Virus record (IMG/VR): IMGVR_UViG_3300025154_000323
Span: 1-29,423 of that record
DNA: 29,423 nt
From: a virus
Strand: one strand, 5' to 3'
Shown: piece by piece, positions 12,837 to 21,779 of the stretch
How the letters are laid out: every line of letters starts with the position of its first letter
How positions within the stretch are numbered: position 1 is the stretch's first letter
Notes under the pieces: generated by a model
What the model was told of the DNA's origin: nothing
What the model saw: the letters and a program-made list of their open reading frames with translations, nothing else
The model's database searches: none
Position numbers and translations under genes: made by a program

Positions 12837-13527
12837 CGACATCACCTATTGTCGCGTCATCCACTATAATTTGGTCGAATATAAAGTTGTGAGCCTCGCC
12901 ATTGTCTTTTAGCAACTTGATGTTGTCAGGATCGCCGGAGGTAGTGCCTGTCGTGACCGATATGGATGGGCTTGCGGGTTTTGTATTATCTGTATCAATA
13001 TACACATCCAGCGTCCCATCTGCCCCTGATCCCGAAGCATACTCAGCCCAAATATAGTATGTGGTGTCAACACTGATTGCGGAGCTTGCCCCGTACGCCG
13101 TGCCATGATAGCCGCGAATTACCCCGGTTCCGGCTATTAATCGAAGATAGCATAACACCGTTGAGCCATCTCTAATTTGCAGAAATGTTGCTGACGAAGA
13201 CGCAGGTATGCTGTCTGTTCGGAAGCGGATAAAAGCGTTTACGTTAGCAGTTGCCGAAAAAGTGGGAGAGGTTGTGGTCCCATAGTTTTCTGTAATAGAT
13301 AACGATTGTGAACCCCTCAAAGCAGTAGTCGTATAATCCCAATCATGAGTTCCTGTATCGGCCCACCCTGATGGGGTCCCAGTGCCTTCTGCATTTTCTT
13401 CCACAAGGTAGGATGTAGCGGGGGCAGCCACCACCACCGGACCCTCAACAATCTGATAGCCGAAATTGGCCCAGGCGAGAGAAGCGAAGCAGAGAAGTGC
13501 GGCCAGGAGTAAAAGCTGTTTTTTCAT
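12829..13527 (-). CDS. Exported LamG-like protein, 232 aa
   Basis: ATG at 13527 follows AAAGGAGGCTTT. The Sec signal is residues 1 to 20 (MKKQLLLLAALLCFASLAWA). The mature part is a single jelly-roll: EENAEGTGTPSGWADTGTHD, then ALRGSQSLSI, NAFIRFRTDS, YYIWAEYASGS and a closing FIFDQIIVDD strand, the order found in LamG/concanavalin-like domains. No enzyme motif is visible. The gene overlaps the following beta-helix gene by 8 bases. A glycan-binding role is the best guess. It resembles the 7573-8472 protein in fold but not in detail. Confidence 0.75.
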   Translation of the reverse strand: MKKQLLLLAALLCFASLAWANFGYQIVEGPVVVAAPATSYLVEENAEGTGTPSGWADTGTHDWDYTTTALRGSQSLSITENYGTTTSPTFSATANVNAFIRFRTDSIPASSSATFLQIRDGSTVLCYLRLIAGTGVIRGYHGTAYGASSAISVDTTYYIWAEYASGSGADGTLDVYIDTDNTKPASPSISVTTGTTSGDPDNIKLLKDNGEAHNFIFDQIIVDDATIGDVDA

Positions 13528-13537
13528 AAAGCCTCCT

Positions 13538-15739
13538 TTACTGCGTGAAGCCGTAACGGATGGTCAGAGGGCCAGAATAAGAATCCACCGTCGAAGCATC
13601 ATCGGTGCCGTCGTCGCCGTCCCTGGTGATTCTAATGATCCACTTGGACCCAGGAGTAAGAGCTGCCGCCCAGCCAGTCAGAGTGTTACCGCCAGCTGTT
13701 TCAACATCTCCGGAAGCGCCACTGCCGTCAGCGGTATAGGCCAGATTCACGGCATCAGCGGCAGCAGTCGCGTTGTCTGCTGAGTCCGCGATGTCGATCA
13801 TAGTGATTACATAATCGTGGTCTGCCGTGTCAGCGCCACCAAGCGTGAACTTGAAGTAAGCCAGAAGATCAACGGACGTATCCAGATCGCGGGGAACTTC
13901 AAGGATGTACTCCACATAGTTATTGGCCTCAACGTCATCAGCAAAGAGCGCTTGGCCGTAGACTCTCGATGTTGCCGTGGTCTGCTGCGTTACGGCAGAA
14001 CCGAAAACCATTGGGGCAGCCAGCGTAATATAGCCGTAGCCCTTGAGCACGTTGCCTGTGCCGTTGGCATCCAAGGTCTTATTAGTCAAAGTCCGTGTCG
14101 CCGCTGGCTCTGCTTCGAATTGATCGCGCACGGCGTTCTTGGTCGGAACGCGGGTGTCTGCGTTCCATGTGCTTTCATTGTATGCGGTATCGTCACCGAG
14201 GGGATGGCCGGAAGCATCTACGTCGGTTGCGAGGACCAACTGGCTGTTGTAATCCCCGGTGTCAAGGGTGCGCGTAGTTCCGGTCGTGATGTTGTCCAGA
14301 ACAATCTGGAGTAATTTGGTCGCGTCGGTGTTGTCGTTGAACTGAGCCGCTGAATCATCGCTTCTGAAGTTGGTATAGAACCCAAGCGTACCAGCACCGT
14401 TCACGCCAAGAACTGAATTATTGGCGCCCTTGGCCAGCCGCGTTGGCGTTCCAGAAGCACCACCATAGATGATGTCTCCGGCTGTGGTCATGGGGTTGGT
14501 CATGCCTTCCCCGGCTGCCATAGACACCCAAACGGCTGCGCCGTCAGTTCCGTCAACAAGCTGGAAGCGGTCATTATCAGTAGTGTTCTGCCAAATGGTG
14601 CCTTCCCGGAAGTTGGTCACATCGTCGTTGACCGTGGGGTCATCTGCGGATTGGTAGAATGGAGTCATCAGCCGCCAGATGGGGGCACCAGCGGTTCCAT
14701 TGCTCTCGATGGAAGTTCCGATTGAGCCGATGGCAAAGTCCTTGACTCCGGCACCACTCCCAGTGCCGCCATCGTTGTAGAACATGCGCCAGGTGCCATG
14801 AGTTCCAAGGCCTTGAAGTCCGCCCGCAGTCTCTTGAATCATCCAAAAACTGGCGGCTCCAGCAGTCCCTAGCAGCGGTTGGCGCTCGCTGTTGACCTCC
14901 TCGATAGCGGCTTGAACGTTCGTGGCCTCGATATTACTGGCAGGAGTAAACACAACCTGGCTACCGTTTGGCGCGGTCCTGCTGATCTCTACCCATCGGT
15001 CTGTGCGGTACTGAACAATAATGCCCTGGTACTGTCCGAGCGAGGCGGCTGCGCCCAACTCCTGAACTCCTGCTGAATCAGCAAAAGTGCAAGCGTTGGC
15101 AGAGACGTTGAGGATGCTCAGTGTCTGGCCGTCCACGATGTTGGTTTCCCCCAGCGTCATCGCGCAGCCTTCCGCGTCCGAGCATGTCAGGGAGAGATGG
15201 GCCAGCATAATCCCGGGTGTCGGAGTAATGGTGCCGGATGCCGGGCCGACCCCGCCGGAATCATCCACGGTCTGAGTCTGCGCGACGGAGGGCGAAACCA
15301 GCTCACCATCGAGTTTATCGTTGTCGGTATCGTCGCCGGGCATACCGTCAAGATCGGTAAATGGTATAAGCTCTACCGTGTCGCCGTCCCAATAGTAGAG
15401 ATCGCCGTTGTCGGTATCGATGCAAAAGCCGTTTGTGATCGTGGCGCAGTTGGCCTGATAGACGATCTCGTCGGTGCCGCCGGCGCTCAGATTTTCTACG
15501 CTATCGCCGTCCCATCGATATACTTGATGGTCGTCGGAATCGATGCACATGCCGCTGGTGATCGTGGAGCAATCGGCTTGCCCGACGATAGGCCCTGAAA
15601 TGCCGATACCTACGGCCCTATCGGTCGTGGTCGTTTCCCCATCATCCACCCATCCGCCGGTCCCGTCCGGAGGCAGCGCGAAGGCGTTGCCGAAGCAAAG
15701 CGCCAGAATCAGCAGAACAAAGAGAAGTATTCTTTTCAT
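13538..15739 (-). CDS. Exported phage tail-fibre protein, 733 aa
   Basis: ATG at 15739 follows AGAGGTGACC. A Sec signal occupies residues 1 to 22 (MKRILLFVLLILALCFGNAF). The mature protein starts with two copies of a 45-residue unit (CSTITSGMCID...YRWDGDSVE and CATITNGFCID...YYWDGDTVE). The rest is typical of phage fibres: NIEATNVQAAIEEVN, the TLTNKTLDANGTGN motif, DTRVPTKNAVRDQFEAE and a C-terminal beta domain ending in an YGFTQ strand. The TLTNKT motif marks tail fibres of many phages. An export signal on a protein of this class is unexpected. The gene lies 9 bases after the next exported gene and 10 bases before the LamG-like one. Confidence 0.82.
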   Translation of the reverse strand: MKRILLFVLLILALCFGNAFALPPDGTGGWVDDGETTTTDRAVGIGISGPIVGQADCSTITSGMCIDSDDHQVYRWDGDSVENLSAGGTDEIVYQANCATITNGFCIDTDNGDLYYWDGDTVELIPFTDLDGMPGDDTDNDKLDGELVSPSVAQTQTVDDSGGVGPASGTITPTPGIMLAHLSLTCSDAEGCAMTLGETNIVDGQTLSILNVSANACTFADSAGVQELGAAASLGQYQGIIVQYRTDRWVEISRTAPNGSQVVFTPASNIEATNVQAAIEEVNSERQPLLGTAGAASFWMIQETAGGLQGLGTHGTWRMFYNDGGTGSGAGVKDFAIGSIGTSIESNGTAGAPIWRLMTPFYQSADDPTVNDDVTNFREGTIWQNTTDNDRFQLVDGTDGAAVWVSMAAGEGMTNPMTTAGDIIYGGASGTPTRLAKGANNSVLGVNGAGTLGFYTNFRSDDSAAQFNDNTDATKLLQIVLDNITTGTTRTLDTGDYNSQLVLATDVDASGHPLGDDTAYNESTWNADTRVPTKNAVRDQFEAEPAATRTLTNKTLDANGTGNVLKGYGYITLAAPMVFGSAVTQQTTATSRVYGQALFADDVEANNYVEYILEVPRDLDTSVDLLAYFKFTLGGADTADHDYVITMIDIADSADNATAAADAVNLAYTADGSGASGDVETAGGNTLTGWAAALTPGSKWIIRITRDGDDGTDDASTVDSYSGPLTIRYGFTQ

Positions 15740-15748
15740 GGTCACCTC

Positions 15749-16216
15749 TTACCGGCCCAATTTAATGTAAATGTCATAGGTCGCGCTGACAGTGGCTTGA
15801 TTCGTCACGGTCAGGGTCAGCACCGAATTAACAGGCTCGGCCTTCGGCACCGTTCCCTTGGCCGTGCCACTTATAGGGATGATGCCCACCTGGGAGTAAA
15901 GCGAAACGCCAAGCGCATCTGTGATGGCGATGTCTGCGACATCCGGCGCGGTCGTGCCCACCACGACATAGACGCCGATCAAATAAAAGCCCATGGCCTG
16001 GTACTCTTTAGGTAGGCCGGCGCTGATCGCCGCCGTGTTGATTGTGGTCGCCGGCACCGAACCATCGTTCGCGTCTCCGACACAGGCCAGCTTGATAACG
16101 AGCTGGTTTTTATCAGCAGATAGCTGATATTGCGTGACCGTTACGGTTCCGGCCGCGAGAGCCGCCGGCACGATAGCCAGGAGCATGATAATCGTGAGAA
16201 GAAATAGCTTTTTCAT
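15749..16216 (-). CDS. Exported small beta protein, 155 aa
   Basis: I chose ATG at 16216 for its GGTGAA/AAGGGATTGG upstream context and because it begins the signal peptide MKKLFLLTIIMLLAIVPAAL, with cleavage after ALAA near residue 22. The mature part is Val/Thr/Ala-rich and beta-stranded (TVTVTQYQLSADKNQLVI; SVLTLTVTNQATVSATYDIYI), like a single immunoglobulin-like or capping domain. It is the first of eight exported proteins after the cytoplasmic-type fibre. It might cap or dock the larger fibre that follows it. No family recognised. Confidence 0.7.
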   Translation of the reverse strand: MKKLFLLTIIMLLAIVPAALAAGTVTVTQYQLSADKNQLVIKLACVGDANDGSVPATTINTAAISAGLPKEYQAMGFYLIGVYVVVGTTAPDVADIAITDALGVSLYSQVGIIPISGTAKGTVPKAEPVNSVLTLTVTNQATVSATYDIYIKLGR

Positions 16217-16230
16217 TTCACCAATCCCTT

Positions 16231-17154
16231 CTATTGTTTTCGCAAAAATACCGCATGGATACCACATGAACCAACTCCCGCGGTTGAATTGCTTCCATCG
16301 CTAACTGAATATAGATTAAGACCGAAAGAGCCGTTACCGGTTATCACGAATATTCCGGTTACGTTTTTATACCAAAACTCTCCTATTGGTATGCTTCCGT
16401 CGCTGCCTATAAATCCCTCTGTTGCCCCCATGTCATAAGTCGCCGTTCCTGTTCCGTAGAGATTTGCACTTACAGCGCCAGCGGTTGCTCCTTTTTCGGC
16501 GGTTATGTTTCCTACTGCTAAAACTATGTCGCCAACCACAAGATTCCCAACAACAAGGCTAACAACGGCTACTCCAGTATTTGGGATTGTAACGCTTCCA
16601 GAATTGGTCGAAGACAGCGCCGCATTCGTCGGCATATTCGCATCGATCTGCGCGGCGCTCTTGGTGATCGCATGCAGCTTTGCAAAGTCAGCGGCCAGCG
16701 CGCCCTGGTTGTGCAATTGAGATACTTCGGCGGCCGTGGCCGTGGCGTCGTCGCAAAGCCGATCGATCTCTGTGGACGTCGATCCTAAAGCCACATCCTC
16801 ATTGAGCCGTGGCCCCGTAAACCGCTTATTGGTTGCAGTCTGCGAGCTGTTGTTGTCGAGGATGTCTCCAGCCGATGTTCCGCCAATGGTGCGGCCACCA
16901 AACGAAAGAACGGCGCCGGTCGTGTCGTTGTACGTGGCGAGCGTCACCCATCCGTAGGTGGCAGAATAAATCCTGATCGATATGACCGGGCTTGCCGAGG
17001 TATCGTTCCAGCACATGCCGGCGAAAGGATTCGATGGCGCGCTGGTTCCGCGGTTCAGGCTGGCGACCGCCGCGAAGTCGTCTTCGAGCGTTTCGGCGAG
17101 GGTCGCCATGTCGAGCGGAGACCCTGGGATTTCAAAGTTAGTTACCTGGCTCAT
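16231..17154 (-). CDS. Tail fibre protein without signal peptide
   Basis: A 307-residue protein whose ATG overlaps the stop of the tip gene (ATGA). It begins polar (MSQVTNFEIPGSPLDMATLA) with no export signal, in contrast to the eight genes that follow. The middle shows the helical linker common in fibres (VALGSTSTEIDRLCDDATAT, EVSQLHNQGALAADFAKLHA). The C-terminal third is a beta-rich tip with many Gly, Ser and Asn residues. Its direct coupling to the tip gene makes it the fibre most likely attached to the tail in the usual way. Confidence 0.78.
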   Translation of the reverse strand: MSQVTNFEIPGSPLDMATLAETLEDDFAAVASLNRGTSAPSNPFAGMCWNDTSASPVISIRIYSATYGWVTLATYNDTTGAVLSFGGRTIGGTSAGDILDNNSSQTATNKRFTGPRLNEDVALGSTSTEIDRLCDDATATAAEVSQLHNQGALAADFAKLHAITKSAAQIDANMPTNAALSSTNSGSVTIPNTGVAVVSLVVGNLVVGDIVLAVGNITAEKGATAGAVSANLYGTGTATYDMGATEGFIGSDGSIPIGEFWYKNVTGIFVITGNGSFGLNLYSVSDGSNSTAGVGSCGIHAVFLRKQ

Positions 17155-20100
17155 GTTTCGAGTACTCCGTATCCTTTGGCGACGCCAGAAATGGTCCGCG
17201 CCACTCCCGCCCCGCCGTTTGTGAAAGCAATATCAAACCCGGTTTCGTCCAGGTTGGTGATGGTGTAGTAATCCGCTTCCTCTCCGTTAAAGACCGATAT
17301 GCCGATCTCTGGTACCGCGAAGAAAGCCGGCGAGAAGGCCACCCTGGAGCCAGCAGACAGCACGTCCGCGCTGAACGGCACCACCCTATCGGGCATGTCG
17401 ATTGTCACGGTCACGGCCTCAAGAATGGGCGTGATGCTCGGGGCCGTACCCGAAAGGCGCGCCATGAACTTGTAGGCCCTGGCAGTATAATCTCCGACCA
17501 AGAACGGCTTCCATGCGCTCCATGTCGGTGTCCCAGCCGGATCGTCTTCGGTCGTTGCCACATAAAGCTCAACGTTGTATTGGCTCTCTTGGGCACCATA
17601 AAGGTTTTCGGCCTCGTAAAGGTCCGTCAGGTCGTAAAGATCGGAGGCGGTGTCTTGTCCGCTGATCGAAAGTGATGCCGTAAGGCGCGAAGTAAAAACG
17701 GCCTCAAGGTCAACGTAGCCGGTAAATTCAAATGTGCCTGTCTCGGTTTCCGGATCGGTGAGCACGAGCCCTCCCATGGCCACCGACGCGGAAACATTTG
17801 TTCCGGTACCACTCCACGATGGGTCGATCTGCGAAAACTCCTCGACAAAATTTAACCCGGCAATACCAGCAATATTGGTGCTGGCGGTCGATGCTGTTGC
17901 GCTCTCGCGGCCCGAGCGGTCAACCGCTTTGATCATGTAGGTGCCCACCATGGCAGCCACGGCAATGCTGGTTGTGGGTCCGGCATTGGCCACCACGTCA
18001 ACCGAATTCGCCCAGGTCGCGCCGACCGTGAGCGGGCTCCATCGGATGCGGTAATGAGATAAATCAAGATCGGTATTTGCCGTCCAGGTCAGCCGCGCTT
18101 CGCTTCCGACGATGTTGCAACCGAAGTCTTCCACATCCGCCGGGTCCTCGCTCTGGCCCTCTACGGCATCAAAGACAGATGAGGACCAGTCCGAAGCCAC
18201 CCCGTAGACACTCACCACCTGGGCGGCAATCTCGTAGGATTCACCCTCTATCACGCCATTGATGATGCCGGTCACACCGACATCTGCCGGCCATTCGACC
18301 TGGCTCCATCTCGTCGTTCCTGTGGCCCGGTAGCGCAGGCGATATTTTCCGATGCGGATTGTGCTGCTGGTGGCCGGGGCTACGGTCGCCAGAATCCGGG
18401 CTCGGATGAGTGCCCCGGTCACCTCAAGTGCCCTGGTCCCGCTCTCCACATTGCTGATCGATGGTGCTGGCGGCGCAAGGCGTGTGATGTCTACCGGGCC
18501 AGTGATTCGCGTGTTGAATGCCGGGATTGATTCCGTGTCGGCGTTGTAAATCGATGGCGCAAGATCCACACAGGTCAAAAGAGCGCAAAAGTCTTTCGTG
18601 CGGGTTATGCTTTTAACCAGCAGCCGGGCGGTCATCAATGTGGCCTCGCCGAACATGGCGAGATCGCCCACCGCCGGGCCGTAGGACGCCGGAACCGATC
18701 CATCAACGTAGAATGTCGATGTCACAGTGTCTTCGGTGACCGACGTGGCCGAAAGAACGACGCTGTCACCGTTTGCCTTGCGGAACCGGCAGGCGTAAGA
18801 GGTGCCGGCCAGCATGGCGAACTCTTCGTCGAGCGTGACACTGATTATGGTCCCGCCAACGGTGCCGCCATCGAATTCAACGCCGCCGGAGTCGTCGAAG
18901 GCCACGCCGCCGGAGTCGTCGAAAAACCCGTCCTCTGTCGTTTCTTCTGTTACCGAAATAGATTTGACGCGGCCCCAGGCCGTACCCCATTTAGGAACGT
19001 CGTGGCCGCAATGGATCATGGACCCGCGCCGACAGGCAAGGTGCTCGAAGTCGCAATAAAAGGAGTACGTCTCGGGCCGGAGGATCATCTGCGCCAGATG
19101 GTAGCGCGCAAATCGATAGATCAAATCCGGGTCCGTCACCCCTGGGAATTCGATGCTCTCGAAAAGCGTTGCATTCGCCTCGGTGTAGCCATCAGAATAA
19201 ACTATGCGCTCGTCCCATTCGTAATCGGCGTCCGCGTTCACAAATTTTACCCGCAGGGCGTGCGGCATATCAAAAAGCATTTTCTCGGAAGAAAAGCCCC
19301 AGGAGTTGCGCGGGGTGAAATGCTGCGAAATGGGCCGGCCATCATAATCATTGATCACCATCCACAGGCCGTCGATGATCGATGGCGCGGCCCTGCCGGC
19401 AACGGCCACGTCCATCAGGGTGTCCCAAATCGATGCGCGGAAATCACGGTACATATTGAAGCTGTACCCGCGATCTTCGCACTCATCGAACCAGTCGGCC
19501 AACTGATCGTCATTTATCTGTGACGCCGTGCGCTTCAAGGCGTTGGCGTTGCCGGTCAAAACGTGGCGGAAAAGAGCTGCCGGATTACTACTATAACCCC
19601 ACGTGCTCCAGGTCGATCCGTCCCAAACCGGAACGAATGAATCACAAACCGCGTTGACGTTGTCGATCACATTGGAAAGTTGTTCGGTGGCCTTGATTCG
19701 AAAAGCCGTTACCGTCAAGTGCTTTTCGAAGTTGATGGGGTTATCGTTGAGCGTGCCGCGCAAGTACTGCCAAGTCATTTCGTCAAAAATCATATCATCG
19801 ACGGAATCTTCGGTCACGCGGCTGATGGCCACCTCATAGGCCTTCGTCCGGTCCACCTTCCAGCGTTGAGAGAATCGTTGCACTTCCGGGCTTTTTGCTG
19901 TCCATGCCGATTCTTCAATCGTTATGGTTCCAGCCGTGATATTGACCTGATCGCCGACCAGCGAGCACACCAGGCCCGTTCGATCTGTGTCGATGATATT
20001 GGTCACAGTATCATACCCCATCACTGGCCAAGCGATGTCGGTGCTGGTATCAACATAAAGCGTCCTGGTCGTGTATTCTCCAATTCGCACAGACAATGGG

Positions 20101-21224
20101 CGCTCTGTTCTGCCTCCGTATGCCCTGATAACCCCATCGTGGCAGGCGTAGATTGAAAATGTTTCCCCTGGCACGAGGTATCCTAATTCATCGTAATAAC
20201 TTCCAGGGACCATGGGGCCGAGCGCATAGGTCGCTGATGATTGCTCGGCGAACGCCACCGTACCGTCTGTGTAGGTCCAGGCCGATGTGCCCACTTCACG
20301 ATAGCGAATCTGCGCGGTCACGGTAGTTTCTGCCCGAAACGCTCCGCTCCGGCTGCTGTTACCGATTCTGACCAGGCCTCGGTTGAAATAAATGTCAACT
20401 GACAACTCATCTACGTTTTCCGGCGCCGTCCTGGTTATCCATCCAGAAGAGTACTCCACGAGTGCTCCGACCGGCGTTTGTTCTACCTGTGATGGAAAAA
20501 GGTCTATCGTGTCTTCGCCGTCATATCCCAGGTAGGTGCGAACCTCGACACCCTCGAAAGACGAAAGTGGGGTATCTCCGATCTTGATCGTTCCGACCCT
20601 TATGGGCGAATATCCCCAAACCAGCAGCAGGCGAAGATATTCGTCGCCGCCCTCTATTTCTGTGAATGTCTTTGCCCCCAGGCGCGGGTAAACCTTATGC
20701 CGTCCAAGAAGTTGAGGGATCGGCCCCCAGGGGTCGGCCACGTTGCGAGCACCGCTTATCGAATAGGTCGGGCTGTCGCTGTACGAAGTATTCCGAGCAT
20801 CGGCCGGCCTCACAGGCGCTATGGCGTTGACCAAGAACATTCCGGCCGTGGATACAGCCGCCGCCGCGAAAGCCCCGGCCATTGGGCCATAGGCAGTTGC
20901 TGCGAGTCCTCCGGTATATGCTGCTGCCGCGATAACAACGATGGTCATAAGCACGTGCAGCGGGTTTTTCCCCTCGCCGCCGTGCAGCTTGGTATAAATC
21001 AGCAGATGATCGTCGGCCTTTGGCGCCACCAGCGCCCAAGACGAGGCCGGAACCGGGTATCCGTTCAGGTCCACGCAAACCGCATCGCTCACGCGCCCAC
21101 GCATGGCCTCAGAGACAATGGCCGCTATGTCTCTGCCGGCCTGGATCTGACGGACGATGGGCGCCGATATTGCGAGCGGCCTCGTCGTTAGCGTGAGGCT
21201 ATTTTGCGTAGCGGTAGATGCCAT
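17151..21224 (-). CDS. J: Tail tip protein, I-J type (TipJ-like), 1357 aa
   Basis: The central host-recognition protein of the tail tip. I chose ATG at 21224, which overlaps the NlpC/P60 gene by 26 bases; the longer frame reads through that gene. Residues 1-80 are a small alpha/beta domain and 89-136 a long Ala/Gly-rich hydrophobic segment, as in lambda gpI. From about 148 (SYSDSPTYSISGARNVADPW, then LGRHKVYPRLG) the J-type tip domains follow. Later parts include FN3-like domains (about 990-1150) and a DLYDLTDLYEAENLYG motif. It also has a duplicated DDSGGV unit. The protein forms the tip and binds the receptor; the fibre genes follow directly. Confidence 0.88.
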   Translation of the reverse strand: MASTATQNSLTLTTRPLAISAPIVRQIQAGRDIAAIVSEAMRGRVSDAVCVDLNGYPVPASSWALVAPKADDHLLIYTKLHGGEGKNPLHVLMTIVVIAAAAYTGGLAATAYGPMAGAFAAAAVSTAGMFLVNAIAPVRPADARNTSYSDSPTYSISGARNVADPWGPIPQLLGRHKVYPRLGAKTFTEIEGGDEYLRLLLVWGYSPIRVGTIKIGDTPLSSFEGVEVRTYLGYDGEDTIDLFPSQVEQTPVGALVEYSSGWITRTAPENVDELSVDIYFNRGLVRIGNSSRSGAFRAETTVTAQIRYREVGTSAWTYTDGTVAFAEQSSATYALGPMVPGSYYDELGYLVPGETFSIYACHDGVIRAYGGRTERPLSVRIGEYTTRTLYVDTSTDIAWPVMGYDTVTNIIDTDRTGLVCSLVGDQVNITAGTITIEESAWTAKSPEVQRFSQRWKVDRTKAYEVAISRVTEDSVDDMIFDEMTWQYLRGTLNDNPINFEKHLTVTAFRIKATEQLSNVIDNVNAVCDSFVPVWDGSTWSTWGYSSNPAALFRHVLTGNANALKRTASQINDDQLADWFDECEDRGYSFNMYRDFRASIWDTLMDVAVAGRAAPSIIDGLWMVINDYDGRPISQHFTPRNSWGFSSEKMLFDMPHALRVKFVNADADYEWDERIVYSDGYTEANATLFESIEFPGVTDPDLIYRFARYHLAQMILRPETYSFYCDFEHLACRRGSMIHCGHDVPKWGTAWGRVKSISVTEETTEDGFFDDSGGVAFDDSGGVEFDGGTVGGTIISVTLDEEFAMLAGTSYACRFRKANGDSVVLSATSVTEDTVTSTFYVDGSVPASYGPAVGDLAMFGEATLMTARLLVKSITRTKDFCALLTCVDLAPSIYNADTESIPAFNTRITGPVDITRLAPPAPSISNVESGTRALEVTGALIRARILATVAPATSSTIRIGKYRLRYRATGTTRWSQVEWPADVGVTGIINGVIEGESYEIAAQVVSVYGVASDWSSSVFDAVEGQSEDPADVEDFGCNIVGSEARLTWTANTDLDLSHYRIRWSPLTVGATWANSVDVVANAGPTTSIAVAAMVGTYMIKAVDRSGRESATASTASTNIAGIAGLNFVEEFSQIDPSWSGTGTNVSASVAMGGLVLTDPETETGTFEFTGYVDLEAVFTSRLTASLSISGQDTASDLYDLTDLYEAENLYGAQESQYNVELYVATTEDDPAGTPTWSAWKPFLVGDYTARAYKFMARLSGTAPSITPILEAVTVTIDMPDRVVPFSADVLSAGSRVAFSPAFFAVPEIGISVFNGEEADYYTITNLDETGFDIAFTNGGAGVARTISGVAKGYGVLET

Positions 21225-21600
21225 AGATCTTCGATTTCCAAACCGGTGCGTTGTAGGGCTCCACGGTGGAGTTGATGCCCTCCATGACGTGAAGCATTTG
21301 GCCGCGGCCACAAACGATTCCAACGTGCGTGTTTACCTGGCCGCGCCGAAAAATAACGATGTCAAAATCTTGTGGATCTCCTACGCGCTCCCAATCGTCC
21401 AGGCCGGCCTTGATCTCGCGTGATACGCGGGCCAGTGAGCCCAATGAGAGGTCCTTTAGGGCACCAGCTACCATGGGTAGTCCCCGACCTAAAACCTCTT
21501 CGTAAACGAGTCGGACAAGCCCCCAACAGTCGCAGCCGAAGCGGTCGCGGCCATCGAAGGCGAAGGGGATGCCGGCGTATAGGTCGGTCCAGTGTCTCAA
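21199..21600 (-). CDS. NlpC/P60 tail peptidase (lambda K-like)
   Basis: A 133-residue papain-like cell-wall peptidase. The catalytic triad is visible: Cys25 in FGCDCWGLVRL, His92 in NTHVGIV and a polar third residue, probably His104 in QMLHVME. Proteins of this type at this place in the tail cassette (before J) cut peptidoglycan during DNA entry or help tip assembly. The start is a TTG at 21600, with AGGATAGGTAG upstream, directly after the stop of a 55-residue gene. The length equals one catalytic domain without the JAB/MPN domain present in lambda K. Confidence 0.88.
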   Translation of the reverse strand: MRHWTDLYAGIPFAFDGRDRFGCDCWGLVRLVYEEVLGRGLPMVAGALKDLSLGSLARVSREIKAGLDDWERVGDPQDFDIVIFRRGQVNTHVGIVCGRGQMLHVMEGINSTVEPYNAPVWKSKIYGIYRYAK

Positions 21601-21768
21601 CTACCTATCCTTTTCCGCGTACTTCGATTTAAGCTGCGCGATTTTCCGTTGGACCATGGAAATCGTACCCTCCCCATAAATGCTCTCGGACATGCTGCAA
21701 GCAGATCCGCGCTCATAGCTTTTGCGCTCTTGCTCCAACCATTCTTCAAGCTCTTTCAATAAATCCAT
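21601..21768 (-). CDS. Small helical protein, 55 aa
   Basis: ATG at 21768 has the very strong site GGAGGAGGATTT upstream and the gene ends one base before the TTG of the NlpC/P60 gene. The product begins MDLLKELEEWLEQERKSYER and ends KIAQLKSKYAEKDR, two amphipathic helices joined by a loop with GSACSMSESIYGEG. It lies between the L-like and K-like tail genes, so it is a candidate assembly factor. No family known. Confidence 0.7.
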   Translation of the reverse strand: MDLLKELEEWLEQERKSYERGSACSMSESIYGEGTISMVQRKIAQLKSKYAEKDR

Positions 21769-21779
21769 AAATCCTCCTC

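Noticed and set aside
7573-16216. Bacterial secretion system or pilus operon
   Set aside because: No ATPase, secretin, chaperone-usher or sortase gene is present, and the genes are coupled to the phage tail genes on the same strand.
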